Source: Calditrichota bacterium (GTDB lineage: Bacteria; Calditrichota; Calditrichia; RBG-13-44-9). From it: 25,589 nucleotides of DNA. Below, one piece after another: positions 1 through 7,395 of the stretch. The translations under genes were made by a program, and so were the position numbers. The stretch covers positions 1 through 25,589 of the forward strand of contig JAJRXE010000006.1 in the NCBI GenBank assembly GCA_024276455.1, written 5' to 3'. The notes under the pieces were generated by a model. That model worked only from the letters and a program-made list of their open reading frames with translations, was not told the origin of the DNA and ran no database searches. How positions within the stretch are numbered: the stretch's first letter is position 1; every line of letters starts with the position of its first letter.

Positions 1-21
1 AAAATAAAACAGGATTTTCCA

Positions 22-366
22 ATGCGTATTCAACCACCGAAACAAAAGCTGGTGTATCCGTTGCGGGAAGTGTGTCAGATGACCGGTCTCTCCGACCGAA
101 CCATTAAACGCTGGGAAAAAGTCTTCCCGGAACTGAAACCCATTCGCAATCGAGCGGCGAACCGCCACTATCTGGAAAGGGATGTGGAATTAATTTTTTA
201 CATACGTTATCTGATTTACGAGGAAAAACTCACCGAAGATGAAGTAAAAGAACGCCTGAAACATTTTCACCCCGCTCGTCAACACGATCACCCGGCACAT
301 TTGAAGCGCCTCCTGGCGGAGGTTAAAATGGAAATTCAGGAAATTCAACGTTTGCTGGAAAGCTGA
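22..366 (+). CDS. Small MerR-family transcriptional regulator
   Basis: A 114-residue protein with an N-terminal winged helix-turn-helix of the MerR type. The first helices lie around residues 14-34 (REVCQMTGLSDRTIKRWEK), followed by the usual arginine/aspartate-rich wing (NRHYLERDVELI) and a charged C-terminal helix (residues 70-114) that would dimerise as a coiled coil. There is no effector-binding domain, so the protein is about the size of the minimal MerR-like regulators that bind DNA without a small-molecule sensor. The ATG has an AGGA-like ribosome site about 10 bases upstream. Upstream context is cut by the window edge and the downstream spacer is long, so its target cannot be inferred. 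Family assignment is from the visible HTH; role is inference. Confidence 0.8.
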   Translation: MRIQPPKQKLVYPLREVCQMTGLSDRTIKRWEKVFPELKPIRNRAANRHYLERDVELIFYIRYLIYEEKLTEDEVKERLKHFHPARQHDHPAHLKRLLAEVKMEIQEIQRLLES

Positions 367-814
367 GGGCTTCTTTCTGATTTATGATCGTTGCGAATCT
401 CGGTTACAAACCCTCCTTTTTCTTTACTGGTCCCAATTGGATAGTTTGATCTGGTCGTCAGGGTGGAGCCCGGGCAACTTTTTGCCCTGCCGGCGGGTAA
501 TCAGGGTTGATTTGTTCTCCCATGGCACGGTGTGCATCGGAATTCTTGGGGAAAAACAGTAAAAAACCTCTCGGCTGCTTTCCTGAATTTCGGTCGGTTT
601 CCTTTTTCGGTAAATGGTTACTACATGATGGATGGTTTTACTGTTGGGTAATTGGGCAGTTTGCTTCTTGTCCCGGAGCAATCGCCTCTTTATATTTCGG
701 TAGGACTGGGGAGGATTCTCAGCCTGGCAGGTGCCAGATAGGCGGTTCCGGGGGTGATTCTTAAAATTTAAAGGAAGTTTAACTTTAGATAGACGTTCGG
801 GGAAGCATTTAAAA
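367..814. other. 448-bp non-coding leader upstream of the DUF3187 gene
   Basis: I see no convincing gene here. Open frames on both strands (for example 507-764 plus and 424-876 minus) have no ribosome site and atypical, Cys/Trp/Ser-rich translations. The stretch contains a short hairpin GGGCAA-CTTT-TTGCCC at 472-487 and a dyad CTGGCA-GG-TGCCAG at 724-737. It probably contains the 5' untranslated region and promoter of the gene at 815, but no -35/-10 pair stands out. Confidence 0.5.
724..737. promoter_or_regulatory. Dyad symmetry, possible operator
   Basis: Perfect 6-bp inverted repeat CTGGCA-gg-TGCCAG, 78 bp before the DUF3187 start. A two-base loop is too tight for a good RNA hairpin, so a protein-binding site is the more natural reading. 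A related core, TGGCATGCCA, occurs upstream of hsp20 at 10048-10057. No regulator can be named. Confidence 0.3.
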
Positions 815-1822
815 ATGAGAAAGAATCGAATCTTCGGCAAGGCGGTTTTGGGAGTTTTGTTGTTGTTCAGCTGCATTGGGAATGTCCGGGCGCAAGAGGA
901 GCGGGCGGGTGGATTTTTCTCGCTGCGTAGTCAGTCGCCCATTCAACAGCTCCGGGTGGGAATTCAGCACCATCCTCCCTGGACGGTGCCGGAAGGGCGT
1001 TGGGCAATACATTTCCAGTACACCTGGAAGAACATGTGGCTGTACGAAGAGAACCTCTTTCGCGTCGACGGCGAGGTGCACGAATGGGTGCTGCGGGGCG
1101 CTTACGGTATCACAGATCGCCTGGAAGTGATGGCCGAAATCCCGGTCCGCTACCTGACCGGAGGAATTCTGGACGGCTTAATCGAGGGATTTCACGACAC
1201 GTTTGGATATGTGCAGGCCGGTAGGGAAAAATTCCCTCGCGATCAGTTTGCCGTCGATATTTACGTGCCCCAGACCGGAACCCGAATTAATCTGGGTGCC
1301 TCTGAGGCAGGCTGGCAACTGGGCAATCTGGTCTTTTCCGCCACCTATGCCATCACCCGTTCGCGGAAGCAGAAGTTTCGCGCCGTTTTGACCGGGAATA
1401 TTAAATTCCCCACCGCTACCACCCAGCACCTGTTCGGCAGCCAGAATATTGATCTGGGGCTTTCTCTGGGAACGGGGTATTCCTGGTCGCCCTTGCACAT
1501 TTATTACAATGCGGGCTTCCTTTATTACGGGGATAAGGAAATCATGGGTATTGAACTCCGTCAGTGGCATTTGAGCATGCTGCTGGCGTTCGAATTTCGG
1601 AAAAAGGGAAGCCGCCATTCCTGGATTTTTCAGGGATTAGTGGAAAGCGGAGTGGCGGTGGATTACGACGAATTTGCCAAGCGAACCTCGGAAATTTTAT
1701 TGGGCTACAAACACTATTATTCTTCCGGTTGGACATTTGGCATCGGAATTTTAGAGAATATTTTCTATTACGATAATAGTCCGGATGTGGCGTTGCATCT
1801 GGAGCTAACACGCCTGTTTTAA
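815..1822 (+). CDS. DUF3187 family outer-membrane-like protein
   Basis: A 335-residue exported protein. Residues 1-26 form a signal peptide (basic start, hydrophobic core, VRA-Q cleavage site). The rest is rich in alternating hydrophobic/aromatic strands and ends in ...LTRLF, as expected of an outer-membrane beta-barrel. The GGILDGLIEGFHDTFG stretch around residues 116-132, followed by GREKFPRD, is the recognisable DUF3187 signature. The molecular function of the family is not established. The ATG has a GGGGAAG ribosome site about 12 bases upstream. No terminator is obvious in the following 200 bp. It stands alone, between a long leader and a tRNA gene. Confidence 0.82.
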   Translation: MRKNRIFGKAVLGVLLLFSCIGNVRAQEERAGGFFSLRSQSPIQQLRVGIQHHPPWTVPEGRWAIHFQYTWKNMWLYEENLFRVDGEVHEWVLRGAYGITDRLEVMAEIPVRYLTGGILDGLIEGFHDTFGYVQAGREKFPRDQFAVDIYVPQTGTRINLGASEAGWQLGNLVFSATYAITRSRKQKFRAVLTGNIKFPTATTQHLFGSQNIDLGLSLGTGYSWSPLHIYYNAGFLYYGDKEIMGIELRQWHLSMLLAFEFRKKGSRHSWIFQGLVESGVAVDYDEFAKRTSEILLGYKHYYSSGWTFGIGILENIFYYDNSPDVALHLELTRLF

Positions 1823-1982
1823 CGTCTTTAAAAGAGCGCTTCGGTTGTTTGCCGATTATTTCTTGAACGGGCGAATGAGGGGAGTGAAACGGTTCTTTTG
1901 GCGGGCGGAAGCGGTTAATCGGAAGGGAACTTTCTTTTTCTAAGCTCGTAATTTTTATGCTGTAAGAAGAAAATGAAAACTA

Positions 1983-2011
1983 TTGACAAGCAGGAGTAGA
2001 TTTATTAAATT
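1983..2011 (+). promoter_or_regulatory. Sigma-70-type promoter of tRNA-Pro
   Basis: A perfect -35 box TTGACA (1983-1988), a 17-bp spacer and a -10 box TAAATT (2006-2011). The predicted start lies near 2018, about 10 bases before the mature tRNA 5' end at 2028. Confidence 0.7.
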
Positions 2012-2027
2012 TTTGCCGCATTGAGTT

Positions 2028-2102
2028 CGGAGCGTGGCGCAGCCTGGATAGCGCACTACCTTGGGGTGGTAGGGGTCGCTGGTTCAAATCCAGTCGCTCC
2101 GA
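2028..2102 (+). tRNA. tRNA-Pro (anticodon GGG)
   Basis: Full cloverleaf read by eye. The acceptor stem is CGGAGCG (2028-2034) with CGCTCCG (2095-2101), followed by discriminator A at 2102. The anticodon stem CTACC/GGTAG encloses the loop TTGGGGT, giving anticodon GGG (reads CCC and CCU). The T arm is GCTGG-TTCAAAT-CCAGT type with the invariant TTC. The 3' CCA is not encoded, so it must be added by a nucleotidyltransferase. The C1-G72 start pair fits bacterial tRNA-Pro. Confidence 0.95.
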
Positions 2103-2106
2103 CGGT

Positions 2107-2146
2107 AAGAAGGGGAATCGAAAACGATTCCCCTTCTTCGTTTTTT
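2107..2146 (+). terminator. Rho-independent terminator after tRNA-Pro
   Basis: A perfect 14-bp stem (2107-2120 with 2125-2138), AAAA tetraloop, then CG and six T. It ends the tRNA transcript four bases after the tRNA. A second, smaller hairpin TCCCC-GGT-GGGGA follows at 2152-2164 without a T-run. Confidence 0.93.
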
Positions 2147-2373
2147 ACCCCTCCCCGGTGGGGATTTCCCGCTCAGTGGGGGCAAAAATGTGGAGCATGG
2201 AAAAACTCCTGAAGAAATGCCTTGAAAATTGAGGAAATTCCGTTTTCTTTGCCGTTGCCGGATTCTTATTTTCAATTGGTAAGCGTGAACAGGAAACGTA
2301 CTGTTTTGTTTACCCTTGGGGTTGGCGAGCAATTCCGCAAGCTCCGTACTTTTAAGCAGGAAGGGAAAGCGGG

Positions 2374-3117
2374 TTGAAGGAAAAAGGGCGACCTATTCGG
2401 GTGGGAATTCTGATTCCCGCCTACAATCCTGAAGCGGCTGTGTTGTCTGCCCTCCTGGATCGGGTGTCCGCTGCCTGCCGGGGACTGGATTACCGGGTGC
2501 TAATTGTGGACGACGGTTCTCAACCGACTGTTGTGCTTCCGGAGCGGTTTAAGGAAGTAGCGGTGTTGCGCCATCCGGAAAACCGCGGAAAAGGGGCGGC
2601 TTTGAAGAGCGGGTTTGGGTATTTTACCACTGTGCACCCGGTGGATGTGGTGGTTACCCTGGACGCCGATCTGCAACATCCGCCGGAGTTCATTCCCCGT
2701 TTTCTGGAGGTTTACCGGGGTCGCACCGCTGCCCTGGTACTGGGCTACCGAAAACGGACCCCCGGCATCATGCCCTTCCACCGAATCCTTTCTAACACTC
2801 TCACCTCGCTCATTATCTCGCTGTTAACCGGTCAACTGGTGCGGGACAGCCAGTGTGGGTACCGCCTGATTGAGCGCCGTTTGCTGGAAGAATTTCCTCT
2901 GCGAGAAAACGGATTCCACCTGGAGAGCGAACTGGTAATCCGAACCGGCTGGCGTCGCCGCCGCATCGCTCATGTCCCCATTCCCACCATTTACAATAAT
3001 CAAAAAAGTTCTATTAAAAATATTCCCGATACATTAAATTTTGTGGGATTGATCTTCTTACTGGTAAAGGAACGGATATTTCACGGATGTTCGAATCGCT
3101 TCGTCAGAAAATGGTAG
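2374..3117 (+). CDS. GT2 glycosyltransferase, polyprenyl-phosphate sugar synthase-like (DPM1 type)
   Basis: A 247-residue soluble GT-A glycosyltransferase. Visible motifs are the nucleotide-binding start IPAYNPE (14-20), VDDGS (45-49), NRGKGAALKSG (70-80), the metal-binding DAD in LDADLQHP (96-103) and RDSQCGYRLI near residue 155. This motif order is that of dolichyl/undecaprenyl-phosphate mannose or glucose synthases, which move a sugar from a nucleotide donor to a polyprenyl phosphate. There are no C-terminal membrane helices, as in the soluble DPM1 subclass. The start is TTG, chosen because AGGAAGGG sits 8 bases upstream and no ATG fits. The end overlaps pcm by 31 bp out of frame. The sugar is not predictable. 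Confidence 0.85.
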   Translation: MKEKGRPIRVGILIPAYNPEAAVLSALLDRVSAACRGLDYRVLIVDDGSQPTVVLPERFKEVAVLRHPENRGKGAALKSGFGYFTTVHPVDVVVTLDADLQHPPEFIPRFLEVYRGRTAALVLGYRKRTPGIMPFHRILSNTLTSLIISLLTGQLVRDSQCGYRLIERRLLEEFPLRENGFHLESELVIRTGWRRRRIAHVPIPTIYNNQKSSIKNIPDTLNFVGLIFLLVKERIFHGCSNRFVRKW

Positions 3118-3725
3118 CAGAGTTGGTTGTGGGAGCAGGCATTACCGATCCCCGGGTGATTGCTGCCATGGAAAAAGTGCCCCGTCATCGCTTTGTGGAT
3201 TCCGGTTTGGCCCACCAGGCGTACAGTGGTCGCAGCCTGCCCATCGGTTTCGGACAAACCATCTCGCATCCTACCACGGTGGCTTTCATGAGCCAGCTTC
3301 TACAGATCAGCGGGGGCGAGAAGGTTTTGGAGATCGGTACGGGAAGCGGGTACCAGGCCGCCGTGTTGGCCGCCATGGGTGCCAAAGTATTTACCATCGA
3401 GCGGGTGCCGGAGTTGGCCTGGCGCGCCCGGGAAATTTTCGAGCAACTGGGGTATTACACCATCGCGGTTCGTACCGGCGACGGTTCCCTGGGCTGGAGC
3501 CAGCATGCCCCTTACGACCGCATCGTGGTGACGGCCGCATCGCCCAAAGTTCCGAAAACCCTGCTGCAGCAATTGAAAGACGGGGGTAAACTGCTCATCC
3601 CGGTCAGCAGTGCCGACGAGGTGCAGTTAGTGGTGGCGACCCGGGAACAGGACGAAGTCCGGATTACGTACCAGAAATTCCGCAATTTTGTACCGTTAAT
3701 CGGAAGGGAAGGATGGGAATTATGA
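3087..3725 (+). CDS. pcm: Protein-L-isoaspartate O-methyltransferase
   Basis: A 212-residue S-adenosylmethionine-dependent methyltransferase that repairs isoaspartyl residues in aged proteins. Evidence is the N-terminal block ITDPRVIAAMEKVPRHRFV (19-37), the family motif LPIGFGQTISHP (51-62), the SAM-binding loop VLEIGTGSGYQAAVLA (80-95) and the VVTAASPKVPKTLL post-motif. Length matches the family. The ATG at 3087 overlaps the GT2 gene by 31 bp. The only purine-rich site (AAAGGAA) is 15 bases upstream. An alternative ATG at 3111 overlaps the GT2 stop by only 7 bases but lacks a ribosome site. The 3' end forms an ATGA overlap with the next gene, implying translational coupling. Confidence 0.93.
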   Translation: MFESLRQKMVAELVVGAGITDPRVIAAMEKVPRHRFVDSGLAHQAYSGRSLPIGFGQTISHPTTVAFMSQLLQISGGEKVLEIGTGSGYQAAVLAAMGAKVFTIERVPELAWRAREIFEQLGYYTIAVRTGDGSLGWSQHAPYDRIVVTAASPKVPKTLLQQLKDGGKLLIPVSSADEVQLVVATREQDEVRITYQKFRNFVPLIGREGWEL

Positions 3726-4561
3726 GGGAAAACCTGATTCTTTTTCTGAAAGGCATGGTCGTAGGGGTGGCGAACATTATTCCGGGAGTTTCCGGCGGCA
3801 CCATGGCGGTGGTGTTGGGAATTTACGAGCAACTCATCGACGCTATCGGGAATTTTTTCGGAAATCGGGCAAAACGGCGTACCTACCTGACCTTTTTGCT
3901 GAAGCTTGGTCTGGGTGCGGTGGTGGCTATTCTGGCGCTTTCCTGGGTAATGGATTATTTGCTAACCTATCACCGCATCTACACCTACCTTTTTTTCATT
4001 GGGTTAATTGCCGGCTCCATTCCCTCGATTTACAAAACCCATCCGGACATGAAATTAAACGGGGCCTCCGTGCTCACCTTTCTGTTTGGGGCGGTACTGA
4101 TTGCCTTTTTTACCGTGTTGTCTCATCGGCTGGAGAAGCCGGCCGATCCCGGTGAGATTGCCTTTGTTTTAACCCTCTGGAGCGCTTTGAAACTCATCTT
4201 CGCCGGGTTCCTGAGCGGCGGTTCGATGATTGTGCCCGGCATCAGTCGCTCGTTTATGCTGGTGCTGTTGGGCGTGTACGATGTCATCATTCGGGCGGTG
4301 AAAACCTTGCAAATCGCCCCGCTGGCGTTCCTGGGAATCGGAATTGCGCTGGGCATCTGGGCGTTTGCTAAGGTGATCGATGTGTTGTTGCAACATTACC
4401 CGAAGGAAACGTTCTATTTCATTCTTGGGTTGGTGGTGGCTTCCTTATTTTCCATTTTCCCGGGAATTCCGGCAACGGCGAGCGGAGTGGCGTTGGGAAT
4501 TGTCATCGTATTCATTGCGGCGGCTTTGTCTTTTCTACTGGGCGAACGACCCACCGGTTGA
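3722..4561 (+). CDS. DUF368 polyprenyl-phosphate translocase (PopT-type)
   Basis: A 279-residue polytopic membrane protein with about 8-10 hydrophobic segments. The two family signatures are clear: PGVSGGTMAVVLGIYE near the N-terminus and a related VPGISRSFMLVLLGVYD in the second half, suggesting an internally duplicated fold. DUF368 proteins have been shown in other bacteria to return undecaprenyl phosphate across the inner membrane, recycling the carrier for cell-wall and glycan synthesis. I place the start at 3722: this gives a four-base ATGA overlap with pcm and a GGAAGG site 9 bases upstream. The ATG at 3713 would sit directly on that site. Neighbouring lipid-linked sugar glycosyltransferases fit this role. 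Confidence 0.88.
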   Translation: MRENLILFLKGMVVGVANIIPGVSGGTMAVVLGIYEQLIDAIGNFFGNRAKRRTYLTFLLKLGLGAVVAILALSWVMDYLLTYHRIYTYLFFIGLIAGSIPSIYKTHPDMKLNGASVLTFLFGAVLIAFFTVLSHRLEKPADPGEIAFVLTLWSALKLIFAGFLSGGSMIVPGISRSFMLVLLGVYDVIIRAVKTLQIAPLAFLGIGIALGIWAFAKVIDVLLQHYPKETFYFILGLVVASLFSIFPGIPATASGVALGIVIVFIAAALSFLLGERPTG

Positions 4562-4585
4562 GAGCGGAACGGAACCTCGGGTTTC

Positions 4586-4597
4586 TTCCGTACGGAA
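4586..4597. repeat. 12-bp perfect palindrome in the spacer before the deacetylase gene
   Basis: TTCCGTACGGAA lies in the 81-bp gap between the DUF368 gene and the next gene. No T-run follows, so it is not a standard terminator. It could be a binding site or chance. Confidence 0.25.
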
Positions 4598-4642
4598 AGA
4601 AGGATCGCCGCAAAACGCTGGTAAAATCAAACCGACACGGTC

Positions 4643-6061
4643 ATGCAAATTTACATTCAATGGAAAAATCCCCGAAATGATCTGGTCCCGTCGCTGTTGC
4701 GCCGGTTAACGGAGCAGTTGGGTTGGTTTGTGAGCGACCGCTTGGACAAGAGTGCCTGGGTGGCCGTGCCGGAAGGAGAATCTCTGCCGGAGACCGTTCC
4801 CCGGGACCGGATTCTGCGATTGTCTGGAAAGGAGCTGGAGGAGGTTCGGGCGGAAACAGCTTTTTGTCGGGACGAGGATGCTCCGCCGCAGGAGGCAGAA
4901 TTTGCCCCAAAGGACCGAACACCCTGGCTGGACCAGCTGGCCCGGGAGTGGCAACAGAGCGTTCAGGAAGAGGTCTTCGCCCGGCAGGGGATTTTCCTGC
5001 GCAAATTGCCCTGGCCGGAAGGGAAGTTGTTCGCCTTTACCATTTCCCACGATGTGGATCTCACCCGGGCCTACGGCCCGAAAACCCTGCTGCGTTTTCT
5101 ACTGGAGGGGCGTTTGAAAGAACTGGAGCGGGGAATTGCTCGAATGGGGGGAGAGCAGGATCCTTACTGGACTTTCCCGCAACTGCAGGAGCAGTACCGG
5201 GACCTGGGCTGGAAGGCGACTTTTTTCTTTCTGGCGCGCGCCCGGGAAGATTGGAGCTACCGGTACAATGTGCGCTCGCGGCGCTTTCGAAAATTACTGG
5301 ACGAATTGCTTGCCGGGGGGCACGAAATCGGCCTGCACAGCAGCAAATACGCCTTCGAACAGCCGGCGCGGCTGAGGCAGGAAAAAGCGGTGTTAGAAGC
5401 GGTACTGGGCAGACCGGTTGCAGGGGTGCGACAGCATTTTCTTCGCTTGCGGTTTCCGGAAGCCTGGGAACGCTTTGCCAGAGAAGAATTCCGTTACGAT
5501 GCTTCCTGCGGTTTTAATCACCGGTTGGGGTTTCGGGCGGGCACCAGTTTTCCATTTCAGCCGCCGATGAAATCCCGAAAGAATTTCTGGGAAATCCCTT
5601 TCGCGCTCATGGATTACCCCTGGATATCGGGAAAATCGCCGGAGGAAAGCTGGCAGAACTTTGCGCAAATTGCCCGGGAAGTGGAATCGGTTGGGGGAAT
5701 GCTACAACTACTCTGGCATCCCAGTAATCTGGCCGAAGCAGTCTTTCGGCCTTCCTGGAATCGTTTGATGGAATGGGCGGAGGGAAAATCTTTTTATCAG
5801 AACCATCTGGAAGGTCTGCTTCGCTGGTGGGAAGCTCGCCAGCAGGTCCGTCTGGTTGAGCAACGGATTGAGGCACGCTGGGCGGTTTTTGTGCTGGAAA
5901 GCGATTTCTCTCTGGAAGGCTTTGCATTGGAATTGCTGGGAAGAAAAAAAATCCGGGTCAAAGGGAATGATTTGCGCCAGGAGGAAACGGCGCCGGGAGT
6001 TTACCGGCTGATGATTCCCCGTTTGCCTTCCGGACGTTTCACTCTGACCGTGGAGTTTTAG
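4643..6061 (+). CDS. Divergent polysaccharide deacetylase family protein
   Basis: A 472-residue protein with no signal peptide. The central part (about 128-400) reads as a NodB-like carbohydrate esterase fold. Motif 1 is SHDVD (135-139) with the two acidic residues. Motif 2 is GHEIGLHSS (226-234) with H227 and H232 as likely metal ligands. RQHFLR (263-268) corresponds to the third motif. Residues 1-125 resemble the N-terminal extension of the large Bacteroidetes-type deacetylases. The C-terminal 70 residues look like a small beta domain. The substrate is unknown, but glycan trimming fits the neighbouring glycosyltransferases. There is no ribosome site before the ATG. An in-frame stop just upstream excludes an earlier start, so translation may start weakly or further downstream. 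Confidence 0.78.
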   Translation: MQIYIQWKNPRNDLVPSLLRRLTEQLGWFVSDRLDKSAWVAVPEGESLPETVPRDRILRLSGKELEEVRAETAFCRDEDAPPQEAEFAPKDRTPWLDQLAREWQQSVQEEVFARQGIFLRKLPWPEGKLFAFTISHDVDLTRAYGPKTLLRFLLEGRLKELERGIARMGGEQDPYWTFPQLQEQYRDLGWKATFFFLARAREDWSYRYNVRSRRFRKLLDELLAGGHEIGLHSSKYAFEQPARLRQEKAVLEAVLGRPVAGVRQHFLRLRFPEAWERFAREEFRYDASCGFNHRLGFRAGTSFPFQPPMKSRKNFWEIPFALMDYPWISGKSPEESWQNFAQIAREVESVGGMLQLLWHPSNLAEAVFRPSWNRLMEWAEGKSFYQNHLEGLLRWWEARQQVRLVEQRIEARWAVFVLESDFSLEGFALELLGRKKIRVKGNDLRQEETAPGVYRLMIPRLPSGRFTLTVEF

Positions 6062-6239
6062 AGTGGGAGAAATTGCCGGATTTCCAAATAAATATCCGGG
6101 AATTAAAAGTAAAAATCTCCAATTTTCTTTTTGGTAACGAACTGATTAATTTGAAATTAGGGTTTTTAAATTCAGCGTGGTGTTTTGCGGCGCGGCGTCA
6201 TGGCGCGAAAAAACTGGGTTTCCAAACAGGGGAGAAAGG

Positions 6240-7385
6240 TTGCCAACGATTGTCCACACCATTTTAAGTCCCTGCGAGAACGAGCGGCGGGTGTTTAACG
6301 AGGCGTTCACCGCCCGGTGGGCAGGCTACCGGGTGGAGATTCTGGGTGAACGGACTGCCGGTACGGAGCCACAGACCCGCCTGGAAGAAGGCGTGGAAAT
6401 CCGTCGCCTGACCCTGCCGCGCTGGGCAAGGGGACCTCTGCGTTTCCTGCTCTTCAACTGGAAGGTGTACCGGGCTTTGCGAACCCGTACTTTCGAGGTG
6501 CTGCATGCTCACGACCTCTGGGTGCTCCCCGGTTCGCTGGCGGCCGCCCGAAAAGCCGGACGACCGCTGGTGTACGACGCCCACGAATTCTGCCGCGATC
6601 TGGCAGTTTTCCGCAAGAAACCGCTCAGCCGCCTGATCTGGCGATTCACCGAGCGGCGATTGTTGCCCCGCACAAACGCTTTGATTACCATTAACGAATT
6701 TCATGATCGGCTTTACCGGGAGACCTACCGGCATGTGCCGCCGGGAATAGTGCTCTACAACTACCCTCGTCGTCGGGAGGTGGAGGATTCGCCGTTGCCA
6801 AATAGTTCCCGACGCGAGGGAACGGTGCTTTTTCAGGGCATCTTTAAACCCGCCCGTGGTTTGCCGGAACTCCTCCGGGCGCTGACCAAAATTGAAGACG
6901 CCCGGCTGTGGTTGGTTGGCAGCGGAGAAATTGAGGAGAACCTGCGCCGCTTGGTGCGAGAGTGGCGGTTGCAGAAGCGGGTGGAATTCAAAGGAATGCA
7001 GCCCTGGGATCGCGTCCTGCGACTTACCCGGCAAGCGCGGGTGGGAGTGGTGTTGTTTGAGCCGGACAGCACCAATTACCGTTATGCCTCTCCCAATAAA
7101 TTTTTTGAATACGTGGCGGCCGGTACCCCGCTGATTGCTTCGGATATTCCCACCTTTCGGCAGTTTCTGCAGGAGTTCGAGGTGGGAGTGCTGGTGCCAC
7201 CCCATTCTCCGGAGGCCATAGCCCGGGCGGTGAGTCGCCTGTTAAAAGACCGGGAGTTGTGGCAACGCCTCCACCGAAATTGTTTGCAGGCGCGGCAGCG
7301 TTGGATCTGGGAAGCGCAGGAAGAACGGTTGTTGGCGCTCTACCGCCGGTTGACAAAAGGTTCAACGGTAAAGGAAAACAGGTGA
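6240..7385 (+). CDS. GT4-family glycosyltransferase
   Basis: About 381 residues, GT-B fold. The N-terminal half has the acceptor-domain motif HAHDLWVLPGSLAAARKAG-like and YDAHEF. The C-terminal half has FQGIFKPARGLPELL, the donor-loop motif LVGSGE, and the GT4 block SPNKFFEYVAAGTPLIASD with the glutamates that hold the nucleotide sugar. I choose the TTG at 6240: AGGGGAGA lies just upstream, and the protein then begins MPTIVHTILSP, a normal GT4 first strand. An ATG at 6177 in frame adds 21 residues without a fold. The stop codon is 10 bases before the next gene's ATG, so the two are co-translated. Donor and acceptor are not predictable. Confidence 0.85.
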   Translation: MPTIVHTILSPCENERRVFNEAFTARWAGYRVEILGERTAGTEPQTRLEEGVEIRRLTLPRWARGPLRFLLFNWKVYRALRTRTFEVLHAHDLWVLPGSLAAARKAGRPLVYDAHEFCRDLAVFRKKPLSRLIWRFTERRLLPRTNALITINEFHDRLYRETYRHVPPGIVLYNYPRRREVEDSPLPNSSRREGTVLFQGIFKPARGLPELLRALTKIEDARLWLVGSGEIEENLRRLVREWRLQKRVEFKGMQPWDRVLRLTRQARVGVVLFEPDSTNYRYASPNKFFEYVAAGTPLIASDIPTFRQFLQEFEVGVLVPPHSPEAIARAVSRLLKDRELWQRLHRNCLQARQRWIWEAQEERLLALYRRLTKGSTVKENR

Positions 7386-7395
7386 GGCGGCACGT

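Noticed and set aside
472..487. GGGCAA-CTTT-TTGCCC as a terminator for the MerR-type gene
   Set aside because: Six-base stem followed by TGCCGG, not a T-run, and over 100 bp from the stop codon.
507..764. Plus-strand 85-codon open frame in the same leader
   Set aside because: Cys/Trp/Ser-rich with no domain pattern and no Shine-Dalgarno; looks like chance.
424..876. Minus-strand 150-codon open frame overlapping the leader of the DUF3187 gene
   Set aside because: No ribosome site, runs into the opposite-strand signal-peptide coding region, and composition is unlike the real genes.
6264..7205. 313-codon minus-strand open frame
   Set aside because: Lies wholly antisense to the GT4 gene, whose motifs are unmistakable; a GC-rich shadow.
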